A DNA stretch of 64,000 nucleotides from NCBI GenBank assembly GCA_963723205.1, contig CAVRQC010000041.1, positions 472,449-536,448 of the forward strand, in the 5' to 3' direction. Numbering within the stretch: the stretch's first letter is position 1; each line of letters starts with the position of its first letter. The notes under the pieces are model-generated. The model was not told the DNA's origin and did no database searches. It worked only from the letters and a program-made list of their open reading frames with translations. This document shows, in pieces, positions 52,630 to 60,741 of the stretch. Source of the stretch: CAVQBP01 sp963723205. Lineage in GTDB: Bacteria > Bacteroidota > Ignavibacteria > Ignavibacteriales > Ignavibacteriaceae. The translations under genes and the position numbers were made by a program.

Positions 52630-52849
52630 CCTTACAATCTTCTGATAAATTATCTAATAACTCTTCTCTTATTTTATTTAAAGTTTCATCAATCTCTTTT
52701 AACACAGTTTTTAGCTCATCGGTTCTGTTTGATAGAAATTGAATCTGTGTTATCATATTGGGAGGAATATTCAAATGTTTTTGTATGCTTTCCGTATTTA
52801 AAAAATGATTTGATAAGATTTGGGTATTTGGGATTAAAGGATTTTCCAT
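52622..52849 (-). CDS. Small coiled-coil hypothetical protein
   Basis: A 75-aa protein with a long amphipathic helix in its second half (TDELKTVLKEIDETLNKIREELLDNLSEDC). It ends in an acidic tail overlapping the next gene by 8 bases and begins 1 base after the NifX-fold gene ends. No family recognised. Its place between a NifX-fold and a zinc-ribbon protein suggests a partner role. Confidence 0.6.
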   Translation of the reverse strand: MENPLIPNTQILSNHFLNTESIQKHLNIPPNMITQIQFLSNRTDELKTVLKEIDETLNKIREELLDNLSEDCKDE

Positions 52850-52850
52850 T

Positions 52851-53189
52851 TTAGTTCCTTGTTAAAATTCTTTCATCTTTTCCGATAAGTACACCATTTA
52901 AATAAAGTCTTAAAATATTTTCAGTTTCTCCCCTAACCCACGGAATAACCTTGATATTATAATTTTTAAGTTTTTTTTCGCACAAATTTGTTAATCCGCC
53001 GCATATTAGTACATCAGGTTTAAGCTTTACCAATGTATCGAGTTTCCTTAAAATATCGGCACTATCAAGCAGAAGAGTTTCTTTATTTTTAACTAAAGAG
53101 TTTTCAACTTTTACAATCATTAATTTTTCAGCTACATCCAGCCGTGATGATATTCTATCTCCAAAAATCGATAATGCAATAGTCTCCAT
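52851..53189 (-). CDS. NifX-fold small protein, first gene of a minus-strand unit
   Basis: A 112-aa protein of the NifB/NifX-like fold: IALSIFGDRISSRLDVAEKLMIVKV, then KPDVLICGGLTNLCEKKLKNYNIKVIPWVRGET. It is a second member of this family in the window. It leads a four-gene unit (NifX-fold, coiled-coil, zinc ribbon, response regulator). A sigma54-like promoter and a candidate activator site lie upstream, so expression probably depends on the neighbouring sigma54 activator. Confidence 0.65.
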   Translation of the reverse strand: METIALSIFGDRISSRLDVAEKLMIVKVENSLVKNKETLLLDSADILRKLDTLVKLKPDVLICGGLTNLCEKKLKNYNIKVIPWVRGETENILRLYLNGVLIGKDERILTRN

Positions 53190-53233
53190 AAGAAACCGCC
53201 TAAAATTAAGGATTAATTTCTATTGCTTTATAT

Positions 53234-53250
53234 TTCAATTCATCTGCCAG
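53234..53250 (-). promoter_or_regulatory. Sigma54-like promoter before the NifX-fold unit
   Basis: On the minus strand CTGGCAGATGAATTGAA resembles TTGGCACGNNNNTTGCW, with GG and TTG at correct spacing but an imperfect -12 (TTGA rather than TTGC). It lies about 45 bases before the 53189 start. Supported by the adjacent sigma54-activator gene and its candidate site. Confidence 0.45.
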
Positions 53251-53363
53251 ACTTTTAAAAAATATTACATCCCTTTCATTATAAAAATTTTAAGGATTAA
53301 TACGTGAAGTAATTTCAGATAGGTTAAAAAAATGTCGCAATGATGAAATCGGCTTAAATTGTA

Positions 53364-53379
53364 GTTGCAAAATTGCTAC
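53364..53379. promoter_or_regulatory. Candidate sigma54-activator site GTTGCA-N4-TGCTAC
   Basis: Half-sites GTTGCA and TGCTAC (one mismatch to the perfect dyad at 54795-54810) lie about 115 bases upstream of the sigma54-like promoter at 53234-53250. The distance fits an activator site. It also overlaps a stem TTGTAG-CTACAA (53359-53381) just past the regulator stop, so a terminator role for that stem is possible too. Confidence 0.45.
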
Positions 53380-53387
53380 AAAAGAAT

Positions 53388-54734
53388 TTAGAGTAAATCA
53401 TATTTTTTCATTTTCCTATAAAGCGTAGCCCTGTGTAATTTGAGATCTTTTGCAGCCCCAACCTTACTCCCTTTATTTTTTTCCAATACGTCCATAATTA
53501 ATTTTCTTTCAGCATCCTGAAACGGGGGCAATGACTTATTAAATATATTTTCAGAGGTTCTTTTGTCATTTAATTGTAATTCAGGGGGGAGGTGTTTTGT
53601 TTTAATTTCCATGCCCTGGCACATAACACATGAATGTTCTATTATGTTTTCAAGTTCCCGCACATTACCCGGATAATCATACTGCATTAATAATTCCAAC
53701 ACTTCCGGGGAGGCACAACTAATAGATTTTCCCATTCTTTTATTAAATCTTTCTATAAAACAACTAACTAATAAAGGAATATCTTCTCTTCTCTTTACAA
53801 GAGGTGGAAGGTATATTTTAACAACATTTAACCTGTAAAATAAATCATCTCTAAACGAGCTCTTCTTTACAAGCTTTGCAAGATCTTCCTTCGTAGCGGC
53901 TATAATACGAACATCTGCTTTAACTGGTGCGGTTGCTCCTAATGGTTCAAATTCTCTTTCCTGTAAAACTCTTAAAAGTTTTACTTGAACCGATAGCGGC
54001 AGACTTTCAACTTCATCCAAAAATATTGAACCTCCTTTTGCAAGAGCAAAACGCCCTGGTTTGTCTTTTTTAGCATCAGTAAAAGCACCTTTAATATAAC
54101 CGAATAACTCAGATTCCAGTAATGTATCGGGTAAAGCACCGCAATTAATTGCAATGAAAGGTCCCTCTTTTCTTTCACTTAATCTATGCACAGCACGTGC
54201 AAACAATTCCTTTCCGGTTCCACTTGCTCCCTGAATCAAAACAGTGCTTTCACTTTGTGAGATTATGGGAAGTGTATCAAATATTTTTAGAATTTCATGG
54301 TTTTTTGAAACTATATCCTCAAAAGTATAACTTTTTTTTATTACTTTTTTCAGTTCTTCAATAGTCGACAAATCCCTGAATGATTCAACACCGCCGACGA
54401 ATTTTCCCTTTTCATTTTTTAGAATTGAAGTACTGATGCTTACAGGTATTTCATTACCATCAGCTTTAAGGATTGTAACGCGCTTATCAATCGTCCGCTC
54501 GCCTGTTTTTAATGAACATTTTAAGGCACATGCTTTTTCACAAATATTGGCTCTTAAAACTTCAAAACAAAATTGATTAACAGCTTCCTCCTTCTTGATA
54601 CCTGTGATCTCCTCTGCTGCCCTATTAAAGGAAGTTATTCTCATGTTTTCATCTACAGTAAAAACCCCGTCTGCCACACTGTCAAGAATAATATTGGAAT
54701 AGATTTCCTGGGGTCCTCTTTGCTGATTCATCAT
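53388..54734 (-). CDS. PAS-domain sigma54-dependent transcriptional activator
   Basis: A 448-aa three-domain regulator. The PAS domain (about 10-120) has a Cys group CFEVLRANICEKACALKC, which could bind an Fe-S cluster or sense redox. The AAA+ domain has Walker A QGASGTGKELFARAV, the sigma54 contact loop GAFTDA, Walker B GGSIFLDEVESL and the Arg-finger region FRDDLFYRLNVV. The C-terminal Fis-type HTH is KGSKVGAAKDLKLHRATLYRKMKKYDLL. It is likely to regulate the flanking NifX-fold unit and redox genes, inferred from matching dyads on both sides. Confidence 0.9.
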   Translation of the reverse strand: MMNQQRGPQEIYSNIILDSVADGVFTVDENMRITSFNRAAEEITGIKKEEAVNQFCFEVLRANICEKACALKCSLKTGERTIDKRVTILKADGNEIPVSISTSILKNEKGKFVGGVESFRDLSTIEELKKVIKKSYTFEDIVSKNHEILKIFDTLPIISQSESTVLIQGASGTGKELFARAVHRLSERKEGPFIAINCGALPDTLLESELFGYIKGAFTDAKKDKPGRFALAKGGSIFLDEVESLPLSVQVKLLRVLQEREFEPLGATAPVKADVRIIAATKEDLAKLVKKSSFRDDLFYRLNVVKIYLPPLVKRREDIPLLVSCFIERFNKRMGKSISCASPEVLELLMQYDYPGNVRELENIIEHSCVMCQGMEIKTKHLPPELQLNDKRTSENIFNKSLPPFQDAERKLIMDVLEKNKGSKVGAAKDLKLHRATLYRKMKKYDLL

Positions 54735-54794
54735 AATTCTAGCTTCTTAAAGAAAATGTTTTTGTACATCTAAATTTACTACATAAAATTTAAA

Positions 54795-54810
54795 GTTGCA
54801 TAACTGCAAC
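54795..54810. promoter_or_regulatory. Perfect dyad GTTGCA-N4-TGCAAC upstream of the sigma54 activator
   Basis: 6-base arms with a TAAC spacer in the intergenic region between the activator gene and the gene at 54942. A near-copy lies at 53364-53379. Together they look like sites of the HTH encoded at 53388-54734. Possible target promoter: 54861-54877. Confidence 0.5.
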
Positions 54811-54860
54811 GTATAAATTTTGATTAAAACAAAATTTAATTGAAAAACAAAGGTTTCAAA

Positions 54861-54877
54861 TTGGTTCTCTTTTTGTT
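54861..54877 (+). promoter_or_regulatory. Weak sigma54-like promoter before the small membrane protein
   Basis: TTGGTTCTCTTTTTGTT has the GG and TTG spacing of a sigma54 promoter but lacks the C of TTGC. It is 65 bases before the ATG at 54942 and about 50 bases after the dyad. Tentative. Confidence 0.3.
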
Positions 54878-54941
54878 TGATATAAATTATTTATTAGAGG
54901 GTAAGTAACACCTTTGTTAATATTTAATTCGAGAGGCTAAA

Positions 54942-55190
54942 ATGAATATAGGATGTAAAAAAGCTTTCCTTATTGTATTTGGATTGCCGGCTATTTTATT
55001 TCTGATTTTTGCCTGGATTTTCTTAGGTGGAGAAAAAATCCAGGGTGGATGGTTTAATGGATTTTTGGATAATCTCAGTTTAATGTGGCTTCCAACAATC
55101 CTCTTTTTAATAGTGGGCTGGATTGTTGATAAATTTTTATTTAATGGTTCTTTGCTTAATTGCTTAAAAATTAAATCAGTAGAAAAGTAG
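54942..55190 (+). CDS. Small two-helix membrane protein, function unknown
   Basis: 82 aa, with two hydrophobic segments (about 8-30, FLIVFGLPAILFLIFAWIFLGG-like, and about 46-66, MWLPTILFLIVGWIVDKFLF) joined by a short Gly/Asn loop. The ribosome site is GAGAGGC, 5 bases before the ATG. No family recognised. It is transcribed away from the sigma54 activator and toward the FAD disulfide reductase gene, 126 bases upstream of that start, and may belong to the same regulon. Confidence 0.55.
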   Translation: MNIGCKKAFLIVFGLPAILFLIFAWIFLGGEKIQGGWFNGFLDNLSLMWLPTILFLIVGWIVDKFLFNGSLLNCLKIKSVEK

Positions 55191-55316
55191 ATTAAGATTT
55201 TATAATTTTTTGGATTTATCGTTCAAAGTTTAAATGCAAAATTATTTCTAAAATATGCGTATATCCCGATGGAATACGATATTACACTTAAAAAAATAAA
55301 AAGGAAAAAGGGAAAA

Positions 55317-56666
55317 ATGAAAACCTATGATGTAGTTATTATTGGTGGAGGACCCGCCGGAGTTACATGTGCTCTTTCAGCAAAGAACACTTACCCCGAT
55401 AAAAAAATTGTTTTAATTCGAAAAGAACCTAAACCGATGATTCCATGTGGAATACCTTATGTTTTTTATACTTTAAACGAGGTAAGCGATAATATTCTGC
55501 CCGATACACCGCTGCTAGCCAATCAAATAGAAATTATAAATGATGAAGCAGTTGGAAGAACTGATCATAAAATTGCTCTTGCAAACGGGGGTGAAGTTGA
55601 ATTTGAAAAACTTGTTATTGCAACCGGTTCAAAAGCAGTTATGCCTAAAATTGAAGGGACAGATAAAGAGAATGTTTTTCTTGTTCGTAAAGACAAAGAA
55701 TATCTAAAAAATCTAAAAGCCCGGATTCAGGAATCTGAAAAGATTTTAATCCTTGGCGGCGGTTATATCGGCGTTGAAGTTGCCGATGAATTGCTAAAAG
55801 CAAAAAAGAATGTTACGGTTGTTGAAATGGCGGATACACTGCTTCCAACTATGGATGAAGAATTCGGAAAAAAAATAAAAGAAATCATCGAGAAGGAAGG
55901 CGGCACAGTAATTACCGGCAAAAGTATTCAAAAGATTCTAGGTAACGAAAAAGTTAACGCTGTTGAACTAAACAACGGAACAAAAATTGACTGTGATCTT
56001 TTGATTGTCTCGTGCGGTTACAAACCTAATCTCGACTTAGCTGAAAAATTGGGCCTTTCTTTCGAAGAAGGAAAAGGAATTTTAGTAGATGCTTATTTGC
56101 GCACTTCGCAAAAAGATATTTTTTCTATCGGCGATTGCGCTGCGAAGTATGATTTCTTCACGGGAGAATTTTCAAACATTATGCTCGCTTCTACCGCTAT
56201 GGCGGAAGGTCGGCTTGTCGGCTCCAATCTTTATTCAATCAAAGTTATACGTCAATACGCCGGCGTTCTTGGTTCGTTTTCAACAAAAATTGGCGATACT
56301 GCATTTGCCGTATGCGGAATAATTGAGAAACGCGCAAAAGCTCGTTTGCTCGAATATACAGTTGGAATTGCCAAAGCAGTTGACCGTCATCCCGGCAAAT
56401 TACCCGGGGCTTCTGAGGTAACAGTGAAATTAATATTCTCGTCTTATTCCCATACTTTAATGGGCGCACAAATTATGGGCGGAAATTCCGTTGGTGAAAT
56501 GATAAATATTATGTCTGTAATGATCCTAAACAAAATGACCGACATTGATATTAATAATTTGCAAATCGGCACACATCCTCTTTTAACAGCTTCGCCGATT
56601 GCTTATCCGATAATTAACGCAACTGTGGATGCAATTAAAAAATGGAATAAATTTCAGCTCGCATAA
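55317..56666 (+). CDS. FAD-dependent pyridine nucleotide-disulfide oxidoreductase
   Basis: About 449 aa from the ATG at 55317, chosen for its AAAGGGAAAA ribosome site; the frame from 55269 lacks one. FAD loop DVVIIGGGPAGVTCAL, candidate redox Cys in PMIPCGIPYVFY (the CoA-disulfide reductase/NADH oxidase position), NAD(P)H loop ILILGGGYIGVEVADEL and the FAD-contact IFSIGDCAAKYDF. The C-terminal dimer domain is intact. Relatives reduce CoA disulfide, persulfides or oxygen. It is distinct from the rhodanese fusion at 32687-34414. The following peroxiredoxin gene suggests oxidative defence. Confidence 0.85.
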   Translation: MKTYDVVIIGGGPAGVTCALSAKNTYPDKKIVLIRKEPKPMIPCGIPYVFYTLNEVSDNILPDTPLLANQIEIINDEAVGRTDHKIALANGGEVEFEKLVIATGSKAVMPKIEGTDKENVFLVRKDKEYLKNLKARIQESEKILILGGGYIGVEVADELLKAKKNVTVVEMADTLLPTMDEEFGKKIKEIIEKEGGTVITGKSIQKILGNEKVNAVELNNGTKIDCDLLIVSCGYKPNLDLAEKLGLSFEEGKGILVDAYLRTSQKDIFSIGDCAAKYDFFTGEFSNIMLASTAMAEGRLVGSNLYSIKVIRQYAGVLGSFSTKIGDTAFAVCGIIEKRAKARLLEYTVGIAKAVDRHPGKLPGASEVTVKLIFSSYSHTLMGAQIMGGNSVGEMINIMSVMILNKMTDIDINNLQIGTHPLLTASPIAYPIINATVDAIKKWNKFQLA

Positions 56667-56760
56667 TATTGAAACAGCATGAATAATGAAATCATTTTTA
56701 GGAAAATATATGTAGTTCAATAAATTAAGTGTAATTAAAACAAAATAGTAGGAGACAAAA

Positions 56761-57429
56761 ATGGAAACAAACGATCTTAAAACCGGGATTCCCTTGATTG
56801 GTGAAAAAATGCCTAGTTTAAAAGTTCAAACAACTCACGGTGTTAAAAATGTACCGGATGATTATAAAGGCAAATGGATAGTTCTATTTAGTCATCCCGG
56901 TGACTTTACCCCTGTGTGTACAACGGAATTCGTAGCCTTTGCCAAAAAAAATGAAGAATTCAAAAAATTGAATACCGAATTAATAGGGCTTTCGATCGAC
57001 CAGGTCTTCTCTCATATTAAATGGGTTGAATGGATAAAAGATAATTTAAATGTACAAATACCTTTCCCTATTATTGCAGACGACATGGGAAATGTTGCCT
57101 CAAAACTTGGAATGATACATCCCGGTAAGGGAACAAATACTGTACGCGCAGTTTTCATAATTGATCCGCAAGGATTTATACGTTTGATGCTTTATTATCC
57201 CCAGGAAATTGGCAGACAAGTAAATGAAATATTAAGAGCACTCAAAGCTTTGCAAATTTCAGATATAAATAAAGTTGCTATGCCGGAGAATTGGCCGAAT
57301 AATGAATTAATTCAAGACAAAGTAATTAATCCTCCGCCAAAAGATTTTTGGGAAGCAGAGAAAAGAATGAATCCGAAAGATGGATATGATTGGTGGTTTA
57401 CTTATAAAGAACTTGAGTTAAATAATTAA
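56761..57429 (+). CDS. 1-Cys peroxiredoxin (Prx6-type)
   Basis: A 222-aa peroxiredoxin with the active site HPGDFTPVCTTEF (T50, C53). C53 is the only Cys in the protein, so it is a true 1-Cys enzyme, and its long C-terminal part (PENWPNNELIQDKVINPPP) is typical of the Prx6 group. It reduces peroxides; the recycling thiol donor is unknown, but the upstream FAD reductase gene is a candidate. AGGAGA lies upstream of the ATG. It is cytoplasmic. Confidence 0.93.
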   Translation: METNDLKTGIPLIGEKMPSLKVQTTHGVKNVPDDYKGKWIVLFSHPGDFTPVCTTEFVAFAKKNEEFKKLNTELIGLSIDQVFSHIKWVEWIKDNLNVQIPFPIIADDMGNVASKLGMIHPGKGTNTVRAVFIIDPQGFIRLMLYYPQEIGRQVNEILRALKALQISDINKVAMPENWPNNELIQDKVINPPPKDFWEAEKRMNPKDGYDWWFTYKELELNN

Positions 57430-57472
57430 ATGAATGTAGTTAAGTAACAATAATGCGTTAAGAAATGACATC

Positions 57473-58333
57473 ATGAGTATTCAACCGGGATGCATCCCTT
57501 GTATAGTAAAACAAGCTTACAACTTATCCAAGCTGGCAGGAATTTCAGATTCAGAAATTCAAAAACAAATTTTATATGAAACAATGGAACAACTCCGGAT
57601 TCATAAAAACATTAAAACTGCTCCGCACTTTTCTATAATACTTCAATCTACTATTAGTAAGCATGCTGATATAAATAAAATTTACAGGGAAATAAAATCA
57701 AGAAATATCCGGACAGCAATGAAATATATAAATTATTTATCTCATATGATTGAGGCTTCCGATGATAAACTGGAAATGGCTTTAAGAGCTTCAATTACCG
57801 GGAATACGATAGATATTGCTGCAAATCCAAATTTTAATATTGAAAAAGAGATTAATGCTATCACTTCAAATAACATAAATTTGGATTTTTTACCAAAGTT
57901 CAAGGAGGACTATCAAAAGGCAAAAAAGATTTTATTTATAGGAGACAATTACGAGGAAGCACTATTTGATAAGCTCCTGATTAAAGAGTTACTGCCGAAA
58001 AAAATTGTATTTGCTGTCCGTTCAAACGAAATCTTGAATGATATAACAATGGAAGATGCACAAAAATTAGAAATCAATAAACTTTGCAGAGTAATTGAAA
58101 CAGGAAATGTTATAGCAGGAATTGATCTGGAAGAATGCTCCGGTGATTTTTTAGATTCATATAATTCAGCTGATATGATAATAGCTAAAGGACAGGGCAA
58201 TTACGAAACACTATTCGATGCAAAACGCGATATTTACTTTATGTTTAAAGTAAAATGCGATGTTATTGCGGAGATTTGCGGGTACCCGGTTGGTACAAGT
58301 GTATTGTATTTTCATAATGGTTTAAAAAACTAA
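57473..58333 (+). CDS. DUF89/ARMT1-like family protein
   Basis: A 286-aa protein beginning SIQPGCIPCIVKQAYNLSKLAGI, the CxxC start of bacterial and archaeal DUF89 proteins. It has LFIGDNYEEALFDKLLI with the metal-binding Asp, FAVRSNEILNDITMEDA, and ADMIIAKGQGNYETLF. DUF89 proteins are metal-dependent phosphatases of metabolite damage-control type. The family's substrate in anaerobes is unknown. It follows the peroxiredoxin by 43 bases and is followed by a tiny candidate ORF. Confidence 0.85.
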   Translation: MSIQPGCIPCIVKQAYNLSKLAGISDSEIQKQILYETMEQLRIHKNIKTAPHFSIILQSTISKHADINKIYREIKSRNIRTAMKYINYLSHMIEASDDKLEMALRASITGNTIDIAANPNFNIEKEINAITSNNINLDFLPKFKEDYQKAKKILFIGDNYEEALFDKLLIKELLPKKIVFAVRSNEILNDITMEDAQKLEINKLCRVIETGNVIAGIDLEECSGDFLDSYNSADMIIAKGQGNYETLFDAKRDIYFMFKVKCDVIAEICGYPVGTSVLYFHNGLKN

Positions 58334-58453
58334 ATGAAAGCTGCTAATACCATATTAACAAAAGTTACTAAGACCATATTCATACTGGGCATAATAATTA
58401 TCCTGATATTTATCCTTGTCTTATTGCGACAAATCAGGCATGGATTTCTTTAA
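58334..58453 (+). CDS. 39-aa single-helix peptide candidate
   Basis: A short frame directly following the DUF89 stop (TAAATG), with a hydrophobic helix (IFILGIIIILIFILVLL) and a charged C-terminus (RQIRHGF). No family. The ATG is adjacent to the stop, which favours coupled translation, but the length is near the limit of what can be trusted. Confidence 0.35.
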   Translation: MKAANTILTKVTKTIFILGIIIILIFILVLLRQIRHGFL

Positions 58454-58511
58454 GATGAGCTATTTGTAAATAATTAATATAGATGTTTAATCAATAAAAA
58501 TTAATACCGAT

Positions 58512-59117
58512 ATGAATAATAAAGATCTTCTTTTATTAGATGAAAGATTCAATAATCCTGAATTTGCAAAAAGGTATGCTGATAAACACTTAAAAATGTC
58601 CATAAATTTTGTAAACAAACTAGCAGTTAAACTATATAAAAAAGATTTCAAAAATGGAAAAATTTTGGATTCGGGATGCGGTCCCGGACTTACAATTATT
58701 GAACTTGCTAAAAAATTTACTGCATGTGAATTTGTTGGAATAGATCTATCGGAACCATTATTAGAAATTGCTGAGAACAAAAATCAAAAAGAAAAATTGA
58801 ACGAAAGAGTAAAGTTCCTTAAAGCCAATGTCCGGGATATTCCGTTTCTCGATAACTACTTCGACTTTGTTATAAACATTAATATGCTGCATCTGGTTGA
58901 AGAACCTGTAAAAATGATTAATGAAATTGAAAGAGTCTTGAAGCCGGAAGGTTTCTTTTTTATAACAGATTTAAGAAAAAGCATTCTCGGCTTTCTGGAA
59001 AAAGAGATTAAATCGGTTTTTACTATTGAAGAAGCTGAAAAAATAATAGCAAAATCAAATTTGTCAAAAGGACGGTTTTCATCATCATTAATATGGTGGA
59101 AATATCAAAACATTTGA
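58512..59117 (+). CDS. Class I SAM-dependent methyltransferase
   Basis: A 201-aa protein with the SAM-binding motif I ILDSGCGPGLTIIELAKKF (about 54-72), motif II FVGIDLSEPLLEIAENK and the later INMLHLVEEPVKMINEIERVLKPEGFFFITDLRK. It is of the Methyltransf_11/25 type. The C-terminal helix bundle is short, so it probably acts on a small molecule. The substrate is unknown. It lies between the DUF89 protein and the multihaem cytochrome on the same strand, with no ribosome site beyond the weak AATACCGAT context. Confidence 0.8.
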   Translation: MNNKDLLLLDERFNNPEFAKRYADKHLKMSINFVNKLAVKLYKKDFKNGKILDSGCGPGLTIIELAKKFTACEFVGIDLSEPLLEIAENKNQKEKLNERVKFLKANVRDIPFLDNYFDFVININMLHLVEEPVKMINEIERVLKPEGFFFITDLRKSILGFLEKEIKSVFTIEEAEKIIAKSNLSKGRFSSSLIWWKYQNI

Positions 59118-59209
59118 AAATAAATTTTATTACAGTGAAAGCATTTTCATCAATAATTAATTGCTGGAAGAGAATATTAAAATAATGAAAAATACAGGGA
59201 GATTTAAAT

Positions 59210-60265
59210 ATGAAAACAGTTACTACTTTATTGTTTGCCTTCATAATCTGCTTCGGATTTACTACTTCTTTGTTTTCTCAGGAAGCCGAAAAACCCGAAT
59301 GTTTTTTTAAATCTTCAAGCCTCCATTATACCGCTTACGGAATGGAACATTGGTACGATAAGTCTCAAGGCGGACTTGAAACTATAACCGGTGTTCCGTA
59401 TAGCGATCTCGGCTGCAAAAATTGTCATACTGCATCATGCGATGTTTGCCATAGAGCTGAAATGGACGGAAAATTTATATACTCAAATGAAGCTGCAAAG
59501 AACCAGGATATGTGCTTAAAGTGCCATGCTCGGGAAGCATCAATAATGAAAATTAATCAGAAAGCCAATACTCCCGATGTTCACTTGGCAGCAGGAATGA
59601 AATGCATGGACTGCCATACTGCACGCGAAATGCATGGTGACGGTATAAAATACATATCAATGAAACAGCAAGGAGCAATGGATGTAAACTGCGAACAATG
59701 TCATGAGAAAATTAATCAAACAATTTCTCACACAATTCATGGTAACAAACTCGATTGTAAAGCCTGTCATGTTCATCAGGTTGTAAGCTGTACAAACTGC
59801 CACTTTGAAACTATGGTAAAGGAAGGAAAGAGAGTTGCAATACCTGTTTCGGGGTGGGAATTCTTAATGAACTATAATAATAAAGTAACTTCAGCTAATA
59901 TGCAGACGTTTGTTGTTCCGGGAAATAAGACCTTTATGATTTTCGCTCCGCAATTCAGCCATTCGGTTTCAAAAGAAGGAAAGAAATGCGAAGATTGCCA
60001 TAATACTGCAAATGATAAAGCAATCGAAAACGGAGCTATTAGTCTAACCTGGTTTGACAGCAGTAAAGTGAAACAGGTTTATGGGGTAATTCCCGTTGTT
60101 GATGGTGTTCAATACAATTCTGTGTATCAAAATTTTGAAAACGGAACATGGACACCAATCACTAATCCTCAACTACCAAAGATGCAATATGTTGGTTATG
60201 GTACTCCGCTAACTAAAGAACAATTGAATAAACTTTTAATTTCTCAGAAATCGAAAAAACAATAA
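59210..60265 (+). CDS. Octahaem c-type cytochrome
   Basis: A 351-aa exported protein with a signal peptide (residues 1-23, ending TTSLFSQ) and eight CxxCH motifs: CKNCH, CDVCH, CLKCH, CMDCH, CEQCH, CKACH, CTNCH and CEDCH. None has the CxxCK lysine-ligated variant, so it is not an octahaem tetrathionate reductase or hydroxylamine oxidoreductase of the usual kind. The C-terminal about 100 residues lack haem motifs. It is a periplasmic electron carrier or oxidoreductase of unknown partner. GGGAG lies upstream of the ATG. It may connect to the sulfur cluster, but that is only a guess. Confidence 0.85.
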   Translation: MKTVTTLLFAFIICFGFTTSLFSQEAEKPECFFKSSSLHYTAYGMEHWYDKSQGGLETITGVPYSDLGCKNCHTASCDVCHRAEMDGKFIYSNEAAKNQDMCLKCHAREASIMKINQKANTPDVHLAAGMKCMDCHTAREMHGDGIKYISMKQQGAMDVNCEQCHEKINQTISHTIHGNKLDCKACHVHQVVSCTNCHFETMVKEGKRVAIPVSGWEFLMNYNNKVTSANMQTFVVPGNKTFMIFAPQFSHSVSKEGKKCEDCHNTANDKAIENGAISLTWFDSSKVKQVYGVIPVVDGVQYNSVYQNFENGTWTPITNPQLPKMQYVGYGTPLTKEQLNKLLISQKSKKQ

Positions 60266-60296
60266 AAAATATATTATATAAAAAGAAGAGGGCGTC

Positions 60297-60716
60297 ATGT
60301 CTAAAGAAAATTTAATAGAAAGTTTAAATGAAGACTTAGCTTCGGAATTAGGAACGGTTATACGTTACAATTACCAGGCTGGAAAATCATATGGGATTTT
60401 AGGAACCGAATTAAGGGAAATGTTCGAAGATGAAATTAAAGATGAGCTCGGTCATGCAAGATTTCTTACAGATGTAATTATAGATTTGGAAGGTGAACCG
60501 GTAACTTCCCCTAAAACCTTTGATAAACCCAATGTATTAAAAAACATGCTCGAGCTGGATCTGAAAATGGAAGAGGAAGATGTTAATAACTATTTAATGC
60601 ATTCTAAGGAAGCTGAAGAGCTTGGATATATTGAACTAAAAATGAAATTAGAAGAGATGGCAGCTGATGAAGCAGGTCATGCAAGAGTGCTTCGCAGGTT
60701 GTTAAAAGGATTATAA
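60297..60716 (+). CDS. Ferritin-like/bacterioferritin-type protein
   Basis: A 139-aa four-helix protein. The diiron ligands appear as E in LASELGTVIRYNYQ, ExxH in EIKDELGHARFL, E in the MEEEDVNNY helix and ExxH-like DEAGHARVLRRLL. It follows the rubrerythrin-ferritin family length and the KSYGILGTELREMFEDE segment. It would store iron or detoxify peroxide. It lies 31 bases after the octahaem cytochrome and is co-directional with the Mrp gene. Confidence 0.85.
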   Translation: MSKENLIESLNEDLASELGTVIRYNYQAGKSYGILGTELREMFEDEIKDELGHARFLTDVIIDLEGEPVTSPKTFDKPNVLKNMLELDLKMEEEDVNNYLMHSKEAEELGYIELKMKLEEMAADEAGHARVLRRLLKGL

Positions 60717-60741
60717 TATTAACGAAAATGAAAAAAATATC

